In this document: one piece after another, positions 45,158 through 54,789 of the stretch
Position numbering within the stretch: position 1 is the stretch's first letter
Layout: each line of letters starts with the position of its first letter
Assembly: GCF_043290135.1 (NCBI RefSeq)
Contig: NC_134702.1
Span: forward strand, 81,848,817 to 81,912,816
Direction: 5' to 3'
Length of the DNA: 64,000 nucleotides
Source of the DNA: Rhipicephalus microplus
Lineage: Eukaryota; Arthropoda; Arachnida; Ixodida; Ixodidae
Program-made: the position numbers and the translations under genes
The notes under the pieces: model-generated
Seen by the model: only the letters and a program-made list of their open reading frames with translations
Told to the model about the DNA's origin: nothing
The model's database searches: none

Positions 45158-48100
45158 ATGGCTACCAATCGTACGTCCCGTTCAAACATTCCGTCTAAAT
45201 TCGAGATCGTACAGTGGAACCCTGGGGGCTTCGGGAACAGGCGGAAGCGTTCACATCTTTCCCTTTTCCTCAGCTCACTTGGCTCTCAGCCGGCCGTCTT
45301 GGCACTCCAAGAATCTGGCCCTGCTCCATCCCTTTCTGGATACTGCTCCTATGTAGGCGGCACAACCACATGCCTCCTCGTGCATAAAGCTTACACGGCG
45401 ATACAGATCGACCTCGATCTGGATCTTCCTTACGACTACTGCATGATATCAGTGCTGTCTCAACGGAGGGGCCAACCATCAATACATATCTTAAACGTGT
45501 ACTGTCCCCCTCGCCTTTCGAGGGCTTCGTTTGCGCATCTCTTCCATCGGGCCCTGCGTATAGCGGCCCGACAACCACTGGTGATTGTCGGGGACTTTAA
45601 TGCCCCCAGCCCTCACTGGGGTTACCACTACGAGAAGGCCCGGGGCAGAGAGCTCAAGGAGCTCATTTCTTCGCTGAGCCTGACGCTTCTTACCGATCCG
45701 GCACAACCCACACGTTCCGGCAACTCGGTCACGCGAGACACATGCCCCGACCTCTCCCTCACCCGTCACATCCGCGATGCTACATGGGAAAATTTAGGCG
45801 AAAACCTAGGCAGCGATCACTTTTTACTCCGCATTTCGTTCACACCGCGGCAGAAAATGCGCCAACACTGGGGCCAAGCCCGTCTCACCGATTGGACTCA
45901 GTTCAGAATGCAACCATTCCCCGCCAGCCTCTCCTCGACCGAATATGCAGCGTGGGCATCATACGCTCTTCATATAAAACAAGCGAACACTCGCACCCTT
46001 GCAACCTCTAATTTGCCTCCTGCAATCGATCCACACCTCCTACATCTTTGGCACGCTCACCGCGGGCTCATAAGGCGCTGGAAACGCAACAAACTTAATC
46101 GGAAACTTCGCGCTCGCATTGAGGCGCTCACTGCAGAGGCGGCCGCATACTCCGCACAACTTTCCGATGCTAACTGGGCAGACACCTGTTCGAAGGCTGC
46201 AAACCAGATGAGCTCTAAGAGTGCGTGGCGACTCTTTAGAAGCCTTCTCGATCCCTCCACCACCAGGGGAGAAACGCAACGCCAGCTCCACCGTGTTCTG
46301 CATGCATTTCAGGGCACTACGGATGAAGTCGCGCGAGAACTTTGTGACCGCTACATCTGCCGCACAATTGATCCCGCAGGCCCAGCATATACGTATGCCG
46401 GCGCCCCTAACACCGACCTCGACGCCCCATACACGCTTTCTGATTTACGATTTGCACTCACGAAAATGCGACGGGGCACGGCCCCTGGACGCGACGGAAG
46501 CACAGTATCGCTCCTGGCAAATCTTCCCGACCAAGCACACCTCTCGCTACTCCAGCTTATAAATTCGATATGGGATGGTTCTCCGCTTCCAACGGAATGG
46601 ACCACATCGGTCGTGACATTCATTCCCAAATCGGCAAAGTCCGTTAGTATTGAGGCACTGAGACCTATCTCACTTACGTCTTGCGCAGGCAAACTCATGG
46701 AAACCATGGTTCGCGAACGCCTTTCCGCCTACTTGGAGGCCAGGAGCACCTTTGCCGACACGATGTTTGGCTTTCGCCCGCATCTGTCGGCGCAGGACGT
46801 CCTGCTTCAGCTTCAACACGATATCATAGAGCCGACTACTATGCGCCATAACGATAAAGCCGTGCTCGCTCTCGATCTCCGCGGGGCGTTCGACAACGTC
46901 AAACACAGCACTATACTCACTAACCTGTCTACCACAAACTGCGGGCAGAAGACTTTCAACTACATTCGCGTTTTTCTATCTCATCGCACCGCCTTCATTC
47001 GCCTTAATTCTACCGAACACGGCCCGTACTTATTAGGCACGCGGGGTACACCTCAAGGGGCAGTCCTGTCTCCTCTGCTTTTTAACCTGGGGATGATGAA
47101 CCTCCCCTCTCTTCTAAGCGAGGTCGAGGGAATACAACACGCACTATATGCGGACGATATCACAATCGGGACCAACACCGGCTCCTTAGCGCAAATCGAA
47201 GAACGCCTGCAAAAGGCTGCCCTTCTGGTGGACACCTACGCAGGTTCATGCGGCCTGGAGTGCTCTCCAGCTAAATCGGCTCTTCTTTCAGTCTCTCCGC
47301 TACCGCCGCCTCAAATTTTTCTTCCGTCCGGGCCCGTCCCGTCAGTGCAAAATATTCGGGTTCTTGGCCTTCACCTCACATCGTCCTTGGATCCAAAGGG
47401 CACAATAGCAGGCCTCAGACGCACCAGCGAACAGGTGAGCCGCATGATACGGCGAGTTTCTACCAAGCGCGGCGGCCTCCGCGGGTCTCAGTCCCTCAGA
47501 TTGGCCCACGCGTTTGTGACCACTCGCGTCCTCTACGCCTTGCCTTACCTTCGCCTGCGTCGTCGACACGAGCACCAGCTGGACGTCCTTCTTCGTTCAG
47601 TATACAAACGCGCTCTGGACCTACCTATTGCAACTTCCAACAGCCGATTCACGGCTCTGGGGGTACACAACACCTTTGCAGAGATGCGCGAAGCTCATCG
47701 CGTTAACCAAATCAATCGACTGTCACAGACGCCTTCAGGGCGCCGTCTTCTACACAGACTTGGCCTTAACCCGATATCTGACCAAGACCCTCTGCAGCCG
47801 GTACCAGAGCTCTGGCGTCAAAAGCTATGGGTTGAACCTCTACCCCGTAATATGAACCCTGACCTCCATCCTGGCCGTAGACTAGCACGCGCCGCGGCCC
47901 TTCATACGCGACACTCCGATCGTCCTGGTGTTTTCTACGTGGACGTCTCGGGTCCCTCCCCCTCGGGTCACTTCACGGCTGCCGTGATTACAGAGGGCAA
48001 ACACGTAGATGGCCTCTCGTTTCAAGCAGACACAGTAACGCACGCTGAAGAGGTTGCCATAGCTTTGGCCGCCTCTCACCCTGCCTCACGCACCATCCTG

Positions 48101-48706
48101 ACGGACTCGCGCTCAGCCTGTTCTCAGTACCTTCAGGGTTCCATTGCTCCGCTGGCGGCTAGCCTACTACAGGCAGCCTCTTGGCGCTTTAATCCTCATC
48201 CCATTCGTATAGTGTGGACCCCAGGCCACTCGGGCCTGCCCGGCAACAAGGCGGCAAATGCCGCTGCCCGCGCTTCTCCTGTCCGGGCCGTTGCCCCTCC
48301 ATGTCCCGAGACGGAATCTGGCAATATCAACCTGATGCGCTTTCGCGAAATTTTGGCTTATTACCGGGCTTCGCGCCGCCTCTACCCGGACCCCGCACGC
48401 GGTTTGGAGAAAGCGGACGAACGACTGCTACGCCGCCTGCAGACGAACACCTTTATCAGTCCGGCGGTCGCCAGGCACTTTTTGCCGGAAATCAATGGCA
48501 CCTGCTCGACCTGTCATGTGCTCGCCGACACATATCACGTCGTAGCATCGTGCCCAGTTAATCCCGTCCCTTTCTCATCCCCTTTTCCTATCCCAACTAG
48601 AGAGGCTTGGGAGGAGCACCTGCTCGGCTGCTCTACCTTGGCTGCACAACGCTCCTTGGTGGAGCGCGCACGGGCAGCTTCCAGCTACACTGGCGTCCCG
48701 GAATAG
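45158..48706 (+). CDS. LINE ORF2: endonuclease, reverse transcriptase, RNase H
   Basis: An intact 1182-codon frame, starting 17 nt after ORF1. Residues 15-230 are an APE-like endonuclease (N21, E52, Y115, GDFN at 145-148, SDH at 219-221). Residues about 425-745 form the RT (GRDG; catalytic Asp in ALDLRGAFDN at 573; YADD at 664-667). Residues about 923-1040 are RNase H with D929, E964 and D983; the expected fourth Asp is Asn1034. A C-X2-C-X7-H-X4-C finger lies at 1116-1132. The protein nicks target DNA and primes cDNA synthesis from the nick. Codons are GC-rich, unlike the AT-rich surroundings. No stop or frameshift was seen. Confidence 0.93.
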   Translation: MATNRTSRSNIPSKFEIVQWNPGGFGNRRKRSHLSLFLSSLGSQPAVLALQESGPAPSLSGYCSYVGGTTTCLLVHKAYTAIQIDLDLDLPYDYCMISVLSQRRGQPSIHILNVYCPPRLSRASFAHLFHRALRIAARQPLVIVGDFNAPSPHWGYHYEKARGRELKELISSLSLTLLTDPAQPTRSGNSVTRDTCPDLSLTRHIRDATWENLGENLGSDHFLLRISFTPRQKMRQHWGQARLTDWTQFRMQPFPASLSSTEYAAWASYALHIKQANTRTLATSNLPPAIDPHLLHLWHAHRGLIRRWKRNKLNRKLRARIEALTAEAAAYSAQLSDANWADTCSKAANQMSSKSAWRLFRSLLDPSTTRGETQRQLHRVLHAFQGTTDEVARELCDRYICRTIDPAGPAYTYAGAPNTDLDAPYTLSDLRFALTKMRRGTAPGRDGSTVSLLANLPDQAHLSLLQLINSIWDGSPLPTEWTTSVVTFIPKSAKSVSIEALRPISLTSCAGKLMETMVRERLSAYLEARSTFADTMFGFRPHLSAQDVLLQLQHDIIEPTTMRHNDKAVLALDLRGAFDNVKHSTILTNLSTTNCGQKTFNYIRVFLSHRTAFIRLNSTEHGPYLLGTRGTPQGAVLSPLLFNLGMMNLPSLLSEVEGIQHALYADDITIGTNTGSLAQIEERLQKAALLVDTYAGSCGLECSPAKSALLSVSPLPPPQIFLPSGPVPSVQNIRVLGLHLTSSLDPKGTIAGLRRTSEQVSRMIRRVSTKRGGLRGSQSLRLAHAFVTTRVLYALPYLRLRRRHEHQLDVLLRSVYKRALDLPIATSNSRFTALGVHNTFAEMREAHRVNQINRLSQTPSGRRLLHRLGLNPISDQDPLQPVPELWRQKLWVEPLPRNMNPDLHPGRRLARAAALHTRHSDRPGVFYVDVSGPSPSGHFTAAVITEGKHVDGLSFQADTVTHAEEVAIALAASHPASRTILTDSRSACSQYLQGSIAPLAASLLQAASWRFNPHPIRIVWTPGHSGLPGNKAANAAARASPVRAVAPPCPETESGNINLMRFREILAYYRASRRLYPDPARGLEKADERLLRRLQTNTFISPAVARHFLPEINGTCSTCHVLADTYHVVASCPVNPVPFSSPFPIPTREAWEEHLLGCSTLAAQRSLVERARAASSYTGVPE

Positions 48707-48762
48707 GGTCTTGCCACTCTAGCACGCCGATGGTCCACGTCGGCACTCTCTAGTAAACTTTT

Positions 48763-48815
48763 TCTGAAATAAATGTTTTTTACCACCACCACCACCACCA
48801 CCTACCACCACCACC
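48763..48815 (+). terminator. LINE 3' signal and ACC-repeat tail
   Basis: An AATAAATG polyadenylation-like signal, a T run and then about a dozen ACC/ACCT repeats. The tail ends at the TSD. Confidence 0.85.
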
Positions 48816-50178
48816 TACTCCAATGTAGCGTTGACGCGCGCGCACGCTGGGCACAGTGATGCTACGTTAGCAAAACGTGAGCACTTTATATAGTGTCACG
48901 CCAGGCGCGACCAGCGTCCGTCAGAGTGGCCCAGCGGCAACCAGCGCGAAAAGCGACATGCTGCATTTTGCGTCGATGATATAGAGTAACATCACGCTAT
49001 GCCGATGCGTTACCCGAACAACACCGAGTTTCCCTCTTTTTGTGACGGAGGGATGCCAGACGGGCTTGAACGCGCATGCGTCAAAGCAACGCAGTGCGGC
49101 GCGTGCCTGCAAGTGTGTGGCAGGACCGGCGCCTGGCGTGGCAATGCCGCCGTGACGCGACGAAATGAACGCCGGCGAGCACGCACACCGCGTCATGCCG
49201 TATTGTATTGGCGCCTTGACTGCAGCATGTAGTCATGTCCTCATATGACACGCATCTCAAGATTTAATATGTTTGCACCAGTCACATGCTTTCGCAATTC
49301 ATTGGCGTCACTCAATACCAAATTTGGCACAAGTGAAGCTAGTGAAGCTTCCGCGAGCGCATCATGAGTGTGGCATGTAGTCATGTTGTCATATGACACG
49401 CATGTCGTGATTATTTATCATGTTTGGATGTGTCATTTACTTATATCGTCCGTTCGCGTCGCGTAATACCGAGTTAGGTACATCCGAAGCTAGCGAAACG
49501 GCAGCGAGCGCATTGTGAGCGGAGCATGTAGTCATGTTGTTACATAACACGCCTCTTATGTTTATCATGTTTGCACCAGTATCCTACCTTCGTCGTCCAT
49601 TCACGTCGTGTAATGCCAAATTTGGTATAAGTGAAGCAGGCGAAACGGCCGCCAGCACATCATGAGCGTGGCACGTAATCATGTTGTTACATGACACGCA
49701 TCTCATGATAATCATGTTTGCACCCGTCACATACTTTCGTCATCCATTCACGTACCGTAATACCAAATTCGGTATATGTGATGCTAGCGAAACGGCCGTG
49801 AGCGCATCATGAGCGTGGCATTTAGTCATGTTGTTAAATGACACGCATGTCATGATTTTCATGTCAGGGTCTGTCGCTTGTGTTCACCATGCAATCATGT
49901 CATACCATACCAGTTTTGCAACATGCCATGTGAACGAAACCACCGCAACAGTTGGACAACCATAAAATGTAAATCAAGACTTTCATGACATACATGTCAT
50001 AATTTTCATGCTATGACTAGTCAAATATGTCTTCATACAGTCATGTTATGCCAAGTTTGGTATCGATAGCATTATCGAAACGGCCAGGAGAGCTAAAAGG
50101 CGTAGGCGGCTATATAGATAGATAGATACGCTCAAAGTCACCGAGGTTCGCTAAGAAATGCTTCGCATTAAAAAAAAA
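48816..50178 (+). mobile_element. dispersed 147-bp-unit repeat, right part (copy 1)
   Basis: It continues the repeat interrupted at 43072. A GC-rich block (48.83-49.22 kb, with GCGCGCACGCTGGGCACAG and GCGTCAAAGCAACGCAG) precedes about six tandem units starting at 49225, 49373, 49524, 49671 and 49818 (periods 147-151). Each unit holds GTAGTCATGTTGTTACATGA, CACGCAT, a TCATCCATTCACGT-like block, AATACCAAATTTGGTAT, GCTAGCGAAACGGCC and GAGCGCATCATGAGCGTGGC. It ends GGAGAGCTAAAAGGCGTAGG, a GATA run, and a hairpin aatgcttcgcatt (50157-50169) plus poly-A. No protein is encoded. Confidence 0.82.
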
Positions 50179-50689
50179 CCGCTCATCCCCAAAAAGGCAA
50201 CCATGACGAGTGGGTGAAGCACTGAGTATCATGCTGGTGTGTGTACCCGTACGTTGCCTCTGTGATTGTAAATTGAGTGACGTAAAGTGTATATAGCATG
50301 TTCCTCGGGCGATTGAAGGAGGAAAATTTTATTGTACATATCACTTCTACATAAACAAACGAAACAAAGCGAACAAGTAAAAAGAACCAATGTAAACATT
50401 ACACAAATGAGTTCTGAAACACTAATTTATCTCCGTGTGTACGAATGTGACAAAATAAAGCAATAATACAGTGGATCTAGTGGCTCACATCTCAGAAAAT
50501 GTCGCTCATGCATGCATACTGTTTATAGTCAGTTTCACAAGTTGTTGGCAGTGCGACCAAAAGGGCACAGCGAATAGTCCCTAAAATATTTTAGCAACCC
50601 AGTTCTATTTTGTGAGCTACACAACAGAAATCGAAAACATTGTTAGGATTGACTTTTTCAAAGCGTTCAGAGTGTTCTAATCATTAGTG
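50179..50689. other. unannotated stretch
   Basis: AT-rich, nothing recognised. Confidence 0.4.
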
Positions 50690-50699
50690 AAATTAAAAG

Positions 50700-51245
50700 A
50701 GAAAGACCGCATGGACGCATCTCTGCAGAGGCTTGCTGCAAGGTGGTGATGCGCCGCCACTCGGAAACATGACGTCAGCAGAGTGCCTGTGCAAGATGCC
50801 TCCCAAGCTGTGCGACCAGTGAGCTATCCTCCAGCGTGGGTGATTTCCAAAAGCTGGCGAAGCAGATGGCTTTAAACGTTCCTGAAGGGCTTCGCGTTGA
50901 GTGTGAGAACAGTGCAAGTGTGTGTCCACGCATCACGAGGATCTCATAAGTGACCCGGGTGTGTCAACGAACGCTGTACTGTATCGGTGGAAAACAGAGA
51001 CGGAAGACGCCGGCTAATTCCTACCACTGTCAAAAAGCCTTCTTGTGGGAAAGGCCGTGATCGGGCGAAAAACCTGGACGATATTTGACATCAGCGTCTT
51101 GCGAGGAGTGGTGCATGGCTTTTTTTTTAGAAAAATGAAATTAGAGCTGTCACCAAATTGGTGCAGCGTTTCGAAAAGAGGAGACTACCGACCGTGTCCA
51201 CGACGACGATGTAAAGGAGGCTGAAAAAGCTTGGCTTCTCACTGT
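50700..51245 (+). pseudogene. DDE-type transposase-like fossil
   Basis: Broken plus-strand frames give a helix-turn-helix-like start and, at 51.07-51.24 kb, a segment with FDISVLRGVVHGFFFRK, TKLVQRFEKR, STTTM and RLKKLGF spread over two frames. Spacing and residues resemble the DNA-binding region of mariner/IS630-related or similar tick transposase-like proteins (xDxFDxxVxRRxV ... PTL ... LxxxGF). The catalytic DDE part was not seen. Stops and shifts make it non-functional. Recognition is by pattern only. Confidence 0.4.
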
Positions 51246-51279
51246 TTCCTTCTCAACGTTCTTGAGAATGAAACAGTGA
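51239..51279. repeat. 18-bp inverted repeat
   Basis: Arms 51239-51256 and 51262-51279 pair with one mismatch around a 5-nt loop (cgttc). It lies just 3' of the transposase-like fossil. It may be a chance structure or a transposon end remnant. Confidence 0.6.
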
Positions 51280-51829
51280 AAAGTTCATAGTCATGTTGTG
51301 ATGAGAACCATGACGTGGGTATTCTTGTAATGGGTTCACGTCAATCATTATATGCGTGTGTATAGGTCAAGATCATTGAGTACTGTCGTAGTGAGAGCAG
51401 CCGAAACGCAAACAAAGAACTCTCTGTGATTAGGGCAAGGAATCAAGCAACTTAAGGCGGAAAAGTGAGAATAAGGCTTGAGATTGATTTACTCAATCAC
51501 TTGTTCGTTAAATGTTTCAGTGACTGAAAAAATATTCTTATACACATTGCATAAACAAATACCAAAAACTCGAACGTGACAAGAACTCATAGAAACCGAG
51601 GACGATAGCTATATAAATAGGAAAGGTCGGGTCAGTTTTATGGCAACGCACATAATCCCGTATCAATATAAGCTAAACAAATTAAAAAGGTAACAAGCGC
51701 CATCTTCTACAAAAATCAAATGATAACCTGTATAGTACACCTACTTCGGTACAGAAGGGGCTACCTGTTGAATTAACGAGCGCACATTTCGCGTTCGTTG
51801 TAGCCCCGTCTGCAGACCTTGTCTTACTC

Positions 51830-52131
51830 CAATCCATGCATACTCTACAAGATAGATCCCGACACATACGCACTACACTGAAAGTTCGGCGTCAATAAAA
51901 CAGCCACCCTGTACCACATGGTATGGGGATGCCCACACAATTCACCTCTGCAACCCAGAGCACAGCGCAACACTGTAGGTTGGGAGGCAGCTCTGACCAG
52001 CTCGGATCCGAAGACCCAAGAGGCCCTCGTGAGACGAGCGAGGACGGCGGCCCGTGTCAATGGGATCCCCGACTAAAGATCCCACTCACCGACATTCCTT
52101 CCTCGGTCACAAATAAATGTTTTTTCTCTCT
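51830..52131 (+). pseudogene. 3' end of a second LINE type
   Basis: Plus-strand frames encode the last about 75 residues of a LINE ORF2: a Cys-poor relic of the terminal finger (NKTATLYHMVWGC), then PHNSPL, GWEAALTSSDPKTQEAL and VRRARTAARVNGIPD, ending at a TAA (52074-52076). An AATAAATG signal and a T/CT-rich tail follow. One earlier stop and one shift are present. The fragment is 5'-truncated and differs from the 43-48 kb LINE. Confidence 0.65.
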
Positions 52132-52426
52132 CGCGCGCGCGGGACATGCGCGTAGGGACACACTTACGAACTGCGTTCTATCATGATTGGCTGAGAGCAC
52201 CCGTACCTTTCACGTTGCTGCCAAAAGTTTGTGAACTGGAGTATAGAAAAATTTTATTTACACCATGTACAAAAAAAAATTCATGACATTTCAACGTGTT
52301 TAGAAAACGTGTTAAACGGTTTCGAGTATTTCGTACTCAGCTAAGGGAGCCATCGCTTTGACTGTGTTTAAAAAAACGTTGTTAACGACTTAGAGTACGA
52401 GGTTGTAGCACCATCATCATTGTCAA

Positions 52427-52646
52427 TCATCATCATCACTATTCCTTGACCACCCCGCCGCGCCACTCTCGAAGCTCATGCATAGCTCGAACTGCGCGAG
52501 AACAGAACGAGTTCACCTGTCTGGCGTGTCGGACGCTGGCAGCCGCTGTCGCTCCCTTTCAGCCAACGAATAAAGTGGCGAGATTGGCACGGCCCATTCG
52601 GCCGTTTTCACGAAATCGTCTCACGTCCTTTCCCTCACAAGCTACA
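52427..52646 (+). repeat. 5' LTR of the decayed element
   Basis: It aligns with the 57-kb copy from ATCATCA...CCACCCCGCCGC to CACGTCCTTTCC, with AATAAA in the same place. The right edge is set by the nearby TGGTGACC primer-like site. Confidence 0.55.
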
Positions 52647-52659
52647 CTGGTGACCTGAA

Positions 52660-54120
52660 GGACACGCCCTTCGACGAGCTGCCGGCTGCCATGCTTCTGC
52701 CACTCTGCCCGCCAGTGCCGCCATTCGACCCGAACTTACGCCAGGTGTTGGTGTGTTCCAATACCCACCGTAGACGGCTAAATAGGCAGCTATATGGACG
52801 GCGATCATCTTAAGTCTCATTCGAATTCATACGTAGCCGGCAAATTAGACAACTCTGAGAAGACCGAATTTTAGACCAATACGAGGCAGGCTACTTTGCT
52901 GTCCAAACAAGGTGGCGGCTCAACGAATCGCTCATCTATATCGGATCTCGCCGGAATGGTCGTCTGCACACACTCAGACGCTTCTCCAGATGCTCAATGA
53001 GAGTATAGTTTAATTTTTTTGAATTTTAACACAAATTAGGCCAGAAAATACAACAGTTGCGTTTGTGTGTGTCAGCTTTCGTTTCTCAATGCGAGGTGGC
53101 GCTTTGTCTCGTAGAAGCCGTCCAGATGTGTTCCATTTCTGGCACAGCATGGGCTCGGTGCTGTCTTCTAAGCTGTCTGCGTAGACTGTCAACGTGCTGT
53201 CTAAAAGTTGGAACACAGCCCATGTCTCATGCTGCTTGACGCCTTTCTCTCTGTGAATGGCATCGCGGACCAGTCGCTTATGCGCGCCATCTTACTCGAT
53301 GTGCTGTCACTCGAGTTTCGCCGTTTTGCTGCCAAATCATCCGCAATCCCGCAGCCATACGACGCCCTCTGCACTGCGGTGCTCGCCTGCTACTGCCTCA
53401 CTTATCACCCACTTCCGCGATCGCGCGACTTCGGTGTTGCCACTGCGTCGCAGCGCGCGCTACTAACCAGCCCGCAGTCCTCCAATGAATACAGCCTCAC
53501 TACCCCGGCTACAACTCCTTCTACCTGAAAGCCCGTCGCAGGAACATCGAATCCTATACCTCACCACGACGACGAGGTAGAAGGCGCCCCCCCCCCCTAC
53601 GAATGAGCTCCCCTCCGAGAGACCCGTCCCCTCAGAGCCTGCGTACGAAGATCTGTCGCACGTGCCTGCTACCTGCACGTCCTTCGTGACATCGACGGCA
53701 TGCGACACCTCAGCGCTGCAAGACTCCATGACGGCTACCTTTCCGCACACCTCTGAGTCTGGGCCTGACACTTTCGCCCGTTATTCGACACCTGATCCCG
53801 GAGCTTCCACAGTCGGCATTATCCAATGGACATGACATTCTATCGACATTGACAATCTGTGCGTCCTGCCAGCAGCCACTACCATCTGCCTCAACGTCTC
53901 CCGCAGCTAAAGTTCCTGCCGCTGACATGCTACTCCGGAACTTGCGGGATGCTGCACAATGACCGAGGACCAGGTGATAGATTCGCCAACGGCAGATTGT
54001 ACCAACCACGCAGGCGGACAGCCACCATGCTTCCCCGACGAGCACGAGTACGCCAGCCAACTCTCCGGCCGAGCCCACACCTTCTGGCCTCCACGGCCAT
54101 CCTACAGAGTTCCTAAAGGG
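52660..54120 (+). pseudogene. gag fossil of the decayed LTR element
   Basis: Pieces are LCPPVPPFDPNLRQVL (52.69-52.75 kb), then, after an inserted MITE, a LLDAFLSVNGIADQSLMRA stretch with EFRRFAAKSSAIPQPYDAL and a Pro/Ser/Thr-rich tail (53.22-54.12 kb, many stops and shifts). The PPFDPN...LDAF...LLDVLSLEFRRF pattern is that of Ty3 CsRn1-type Gag N-terminal domains. No knuckle was found. Confidence 0.5.
52752..53217. mobile_element. candidate MITE splitting the gag fossil
   Basis: It starts TGTGTTCCAA and ends TTGGAACACA, exact 10-bp terminal inverted repeats, and the gag frame resumes after it. It is 466 bp, AT-rich in the centre and non-coding. A TSD was not resolved. Confidence 0.5.
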
Positions 54121-54195
54121 CGACACCAACCCTGCAGTATTCAGTGCGCCTCCTATTGTCCCCAACATTCGCCTTCAAGAACTGGTATCCAAAAA

Positions 54196-54420
54196 ATTGG
54201 CAGATCCCACGTACAGTGGGAATCGATGATATGCGAAGAACGAATGAAGAAGGTAGATGTGTCACTTTAAAATCAGCGCAACGTTGCGAGGCGGAGGTAA
54301 ATTATGCCATACATGACTTCCATGTCATGATTATTATGTTTCGACGTGTCATTTACCTTTGTCATCTATTCACGTCACCTGATACGAAATTTGGTGTATT
54401 TCCACGCGCGTTTCTTATTC
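54196..54420 (+). mobile_element. dispersed 147-bp-unit repeat, truncated copy 2
   Basis: Starts TTGGCAGATCCCACGTACAG as at 42697, followed by TGTCACTTTAAAATCAG and the CATCTATTCACGTCAC block, and stops after AATTTGGTGTAT. It is inserted between the gag fossil and the next Ty3 fragment. Confidence 0.75.
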
Positions 54421-54789
54421 ACACTTAAGTTTCATTCGGTTTTCGGCCCCAGAGCCTGTCTGAAATGCTTACTGCGTACTGCGCCTCGTTCCGGAAGGTT
54501 CACGACTACAGCAGATCGTTTTGTTAAGAATATGCCCACTTTGTTCAAAAATTCAGATTATTCTGGAACCTACCTCGCCGCTAGTGATACCGCTAGAATG
54601 TTCGATACAAGTGTATGAATGCCGACACGCTTCGTCGCTTGTCAGTTGATCGATGACCATCGCAGTGCTCACCACTATTAGTGCCAGTGTCTTGCTGTAT
54701 TCTTTCTTTATACGTGGCCACAAGTTCAGCTGAATCAACAGTATAATATTGAACCTACTGTCTGCTCCCTTCGTTTATGTCACGACCCC

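Larger units (their letters stand above)
43073..48815 (+). mobile_element. near-complete I-clade non-LTR retrotransposon (LINE)
   Basis: A 5743-bp insertion bounded by a perfect 11-bp TSD, tactccaatgt (43062-43072 and 48816-48826). It holds a 236-bp 5' UTR, ORF1, a 17-nt spacer, ORF2, a short 3' UTR with AATAAATG (about 48769) and an ACC-repeat tail. The combination of an APE endonuclease, RT and C-terminal RNase H within ORF2 points to the I group. ORF2 is fully open; ORF1 lacks a single base. Such recent-looking copies may still be transcribed, and Gag-like ORF1 supplied in trans could support them. Confidence 0.93.

Noticed and set aside
45270..48079. Minus and alternate-frame ORFs of 60-118 codons across the LINE
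   Set aside because: Shadows of the GC-rich ORF2 coding frame.
48816..50178. CRISPR-like array of regularly spaced repeats
   Set aside because: Units of about 147 bp are repeats throughout, with no unique spacers, and occur at several loci of a eukaryotic genome.
51239..51279. microRNA precursor
   Set aside because: The 18-bp stem with a 5-nt loop is too short, and there is no expression evidence.
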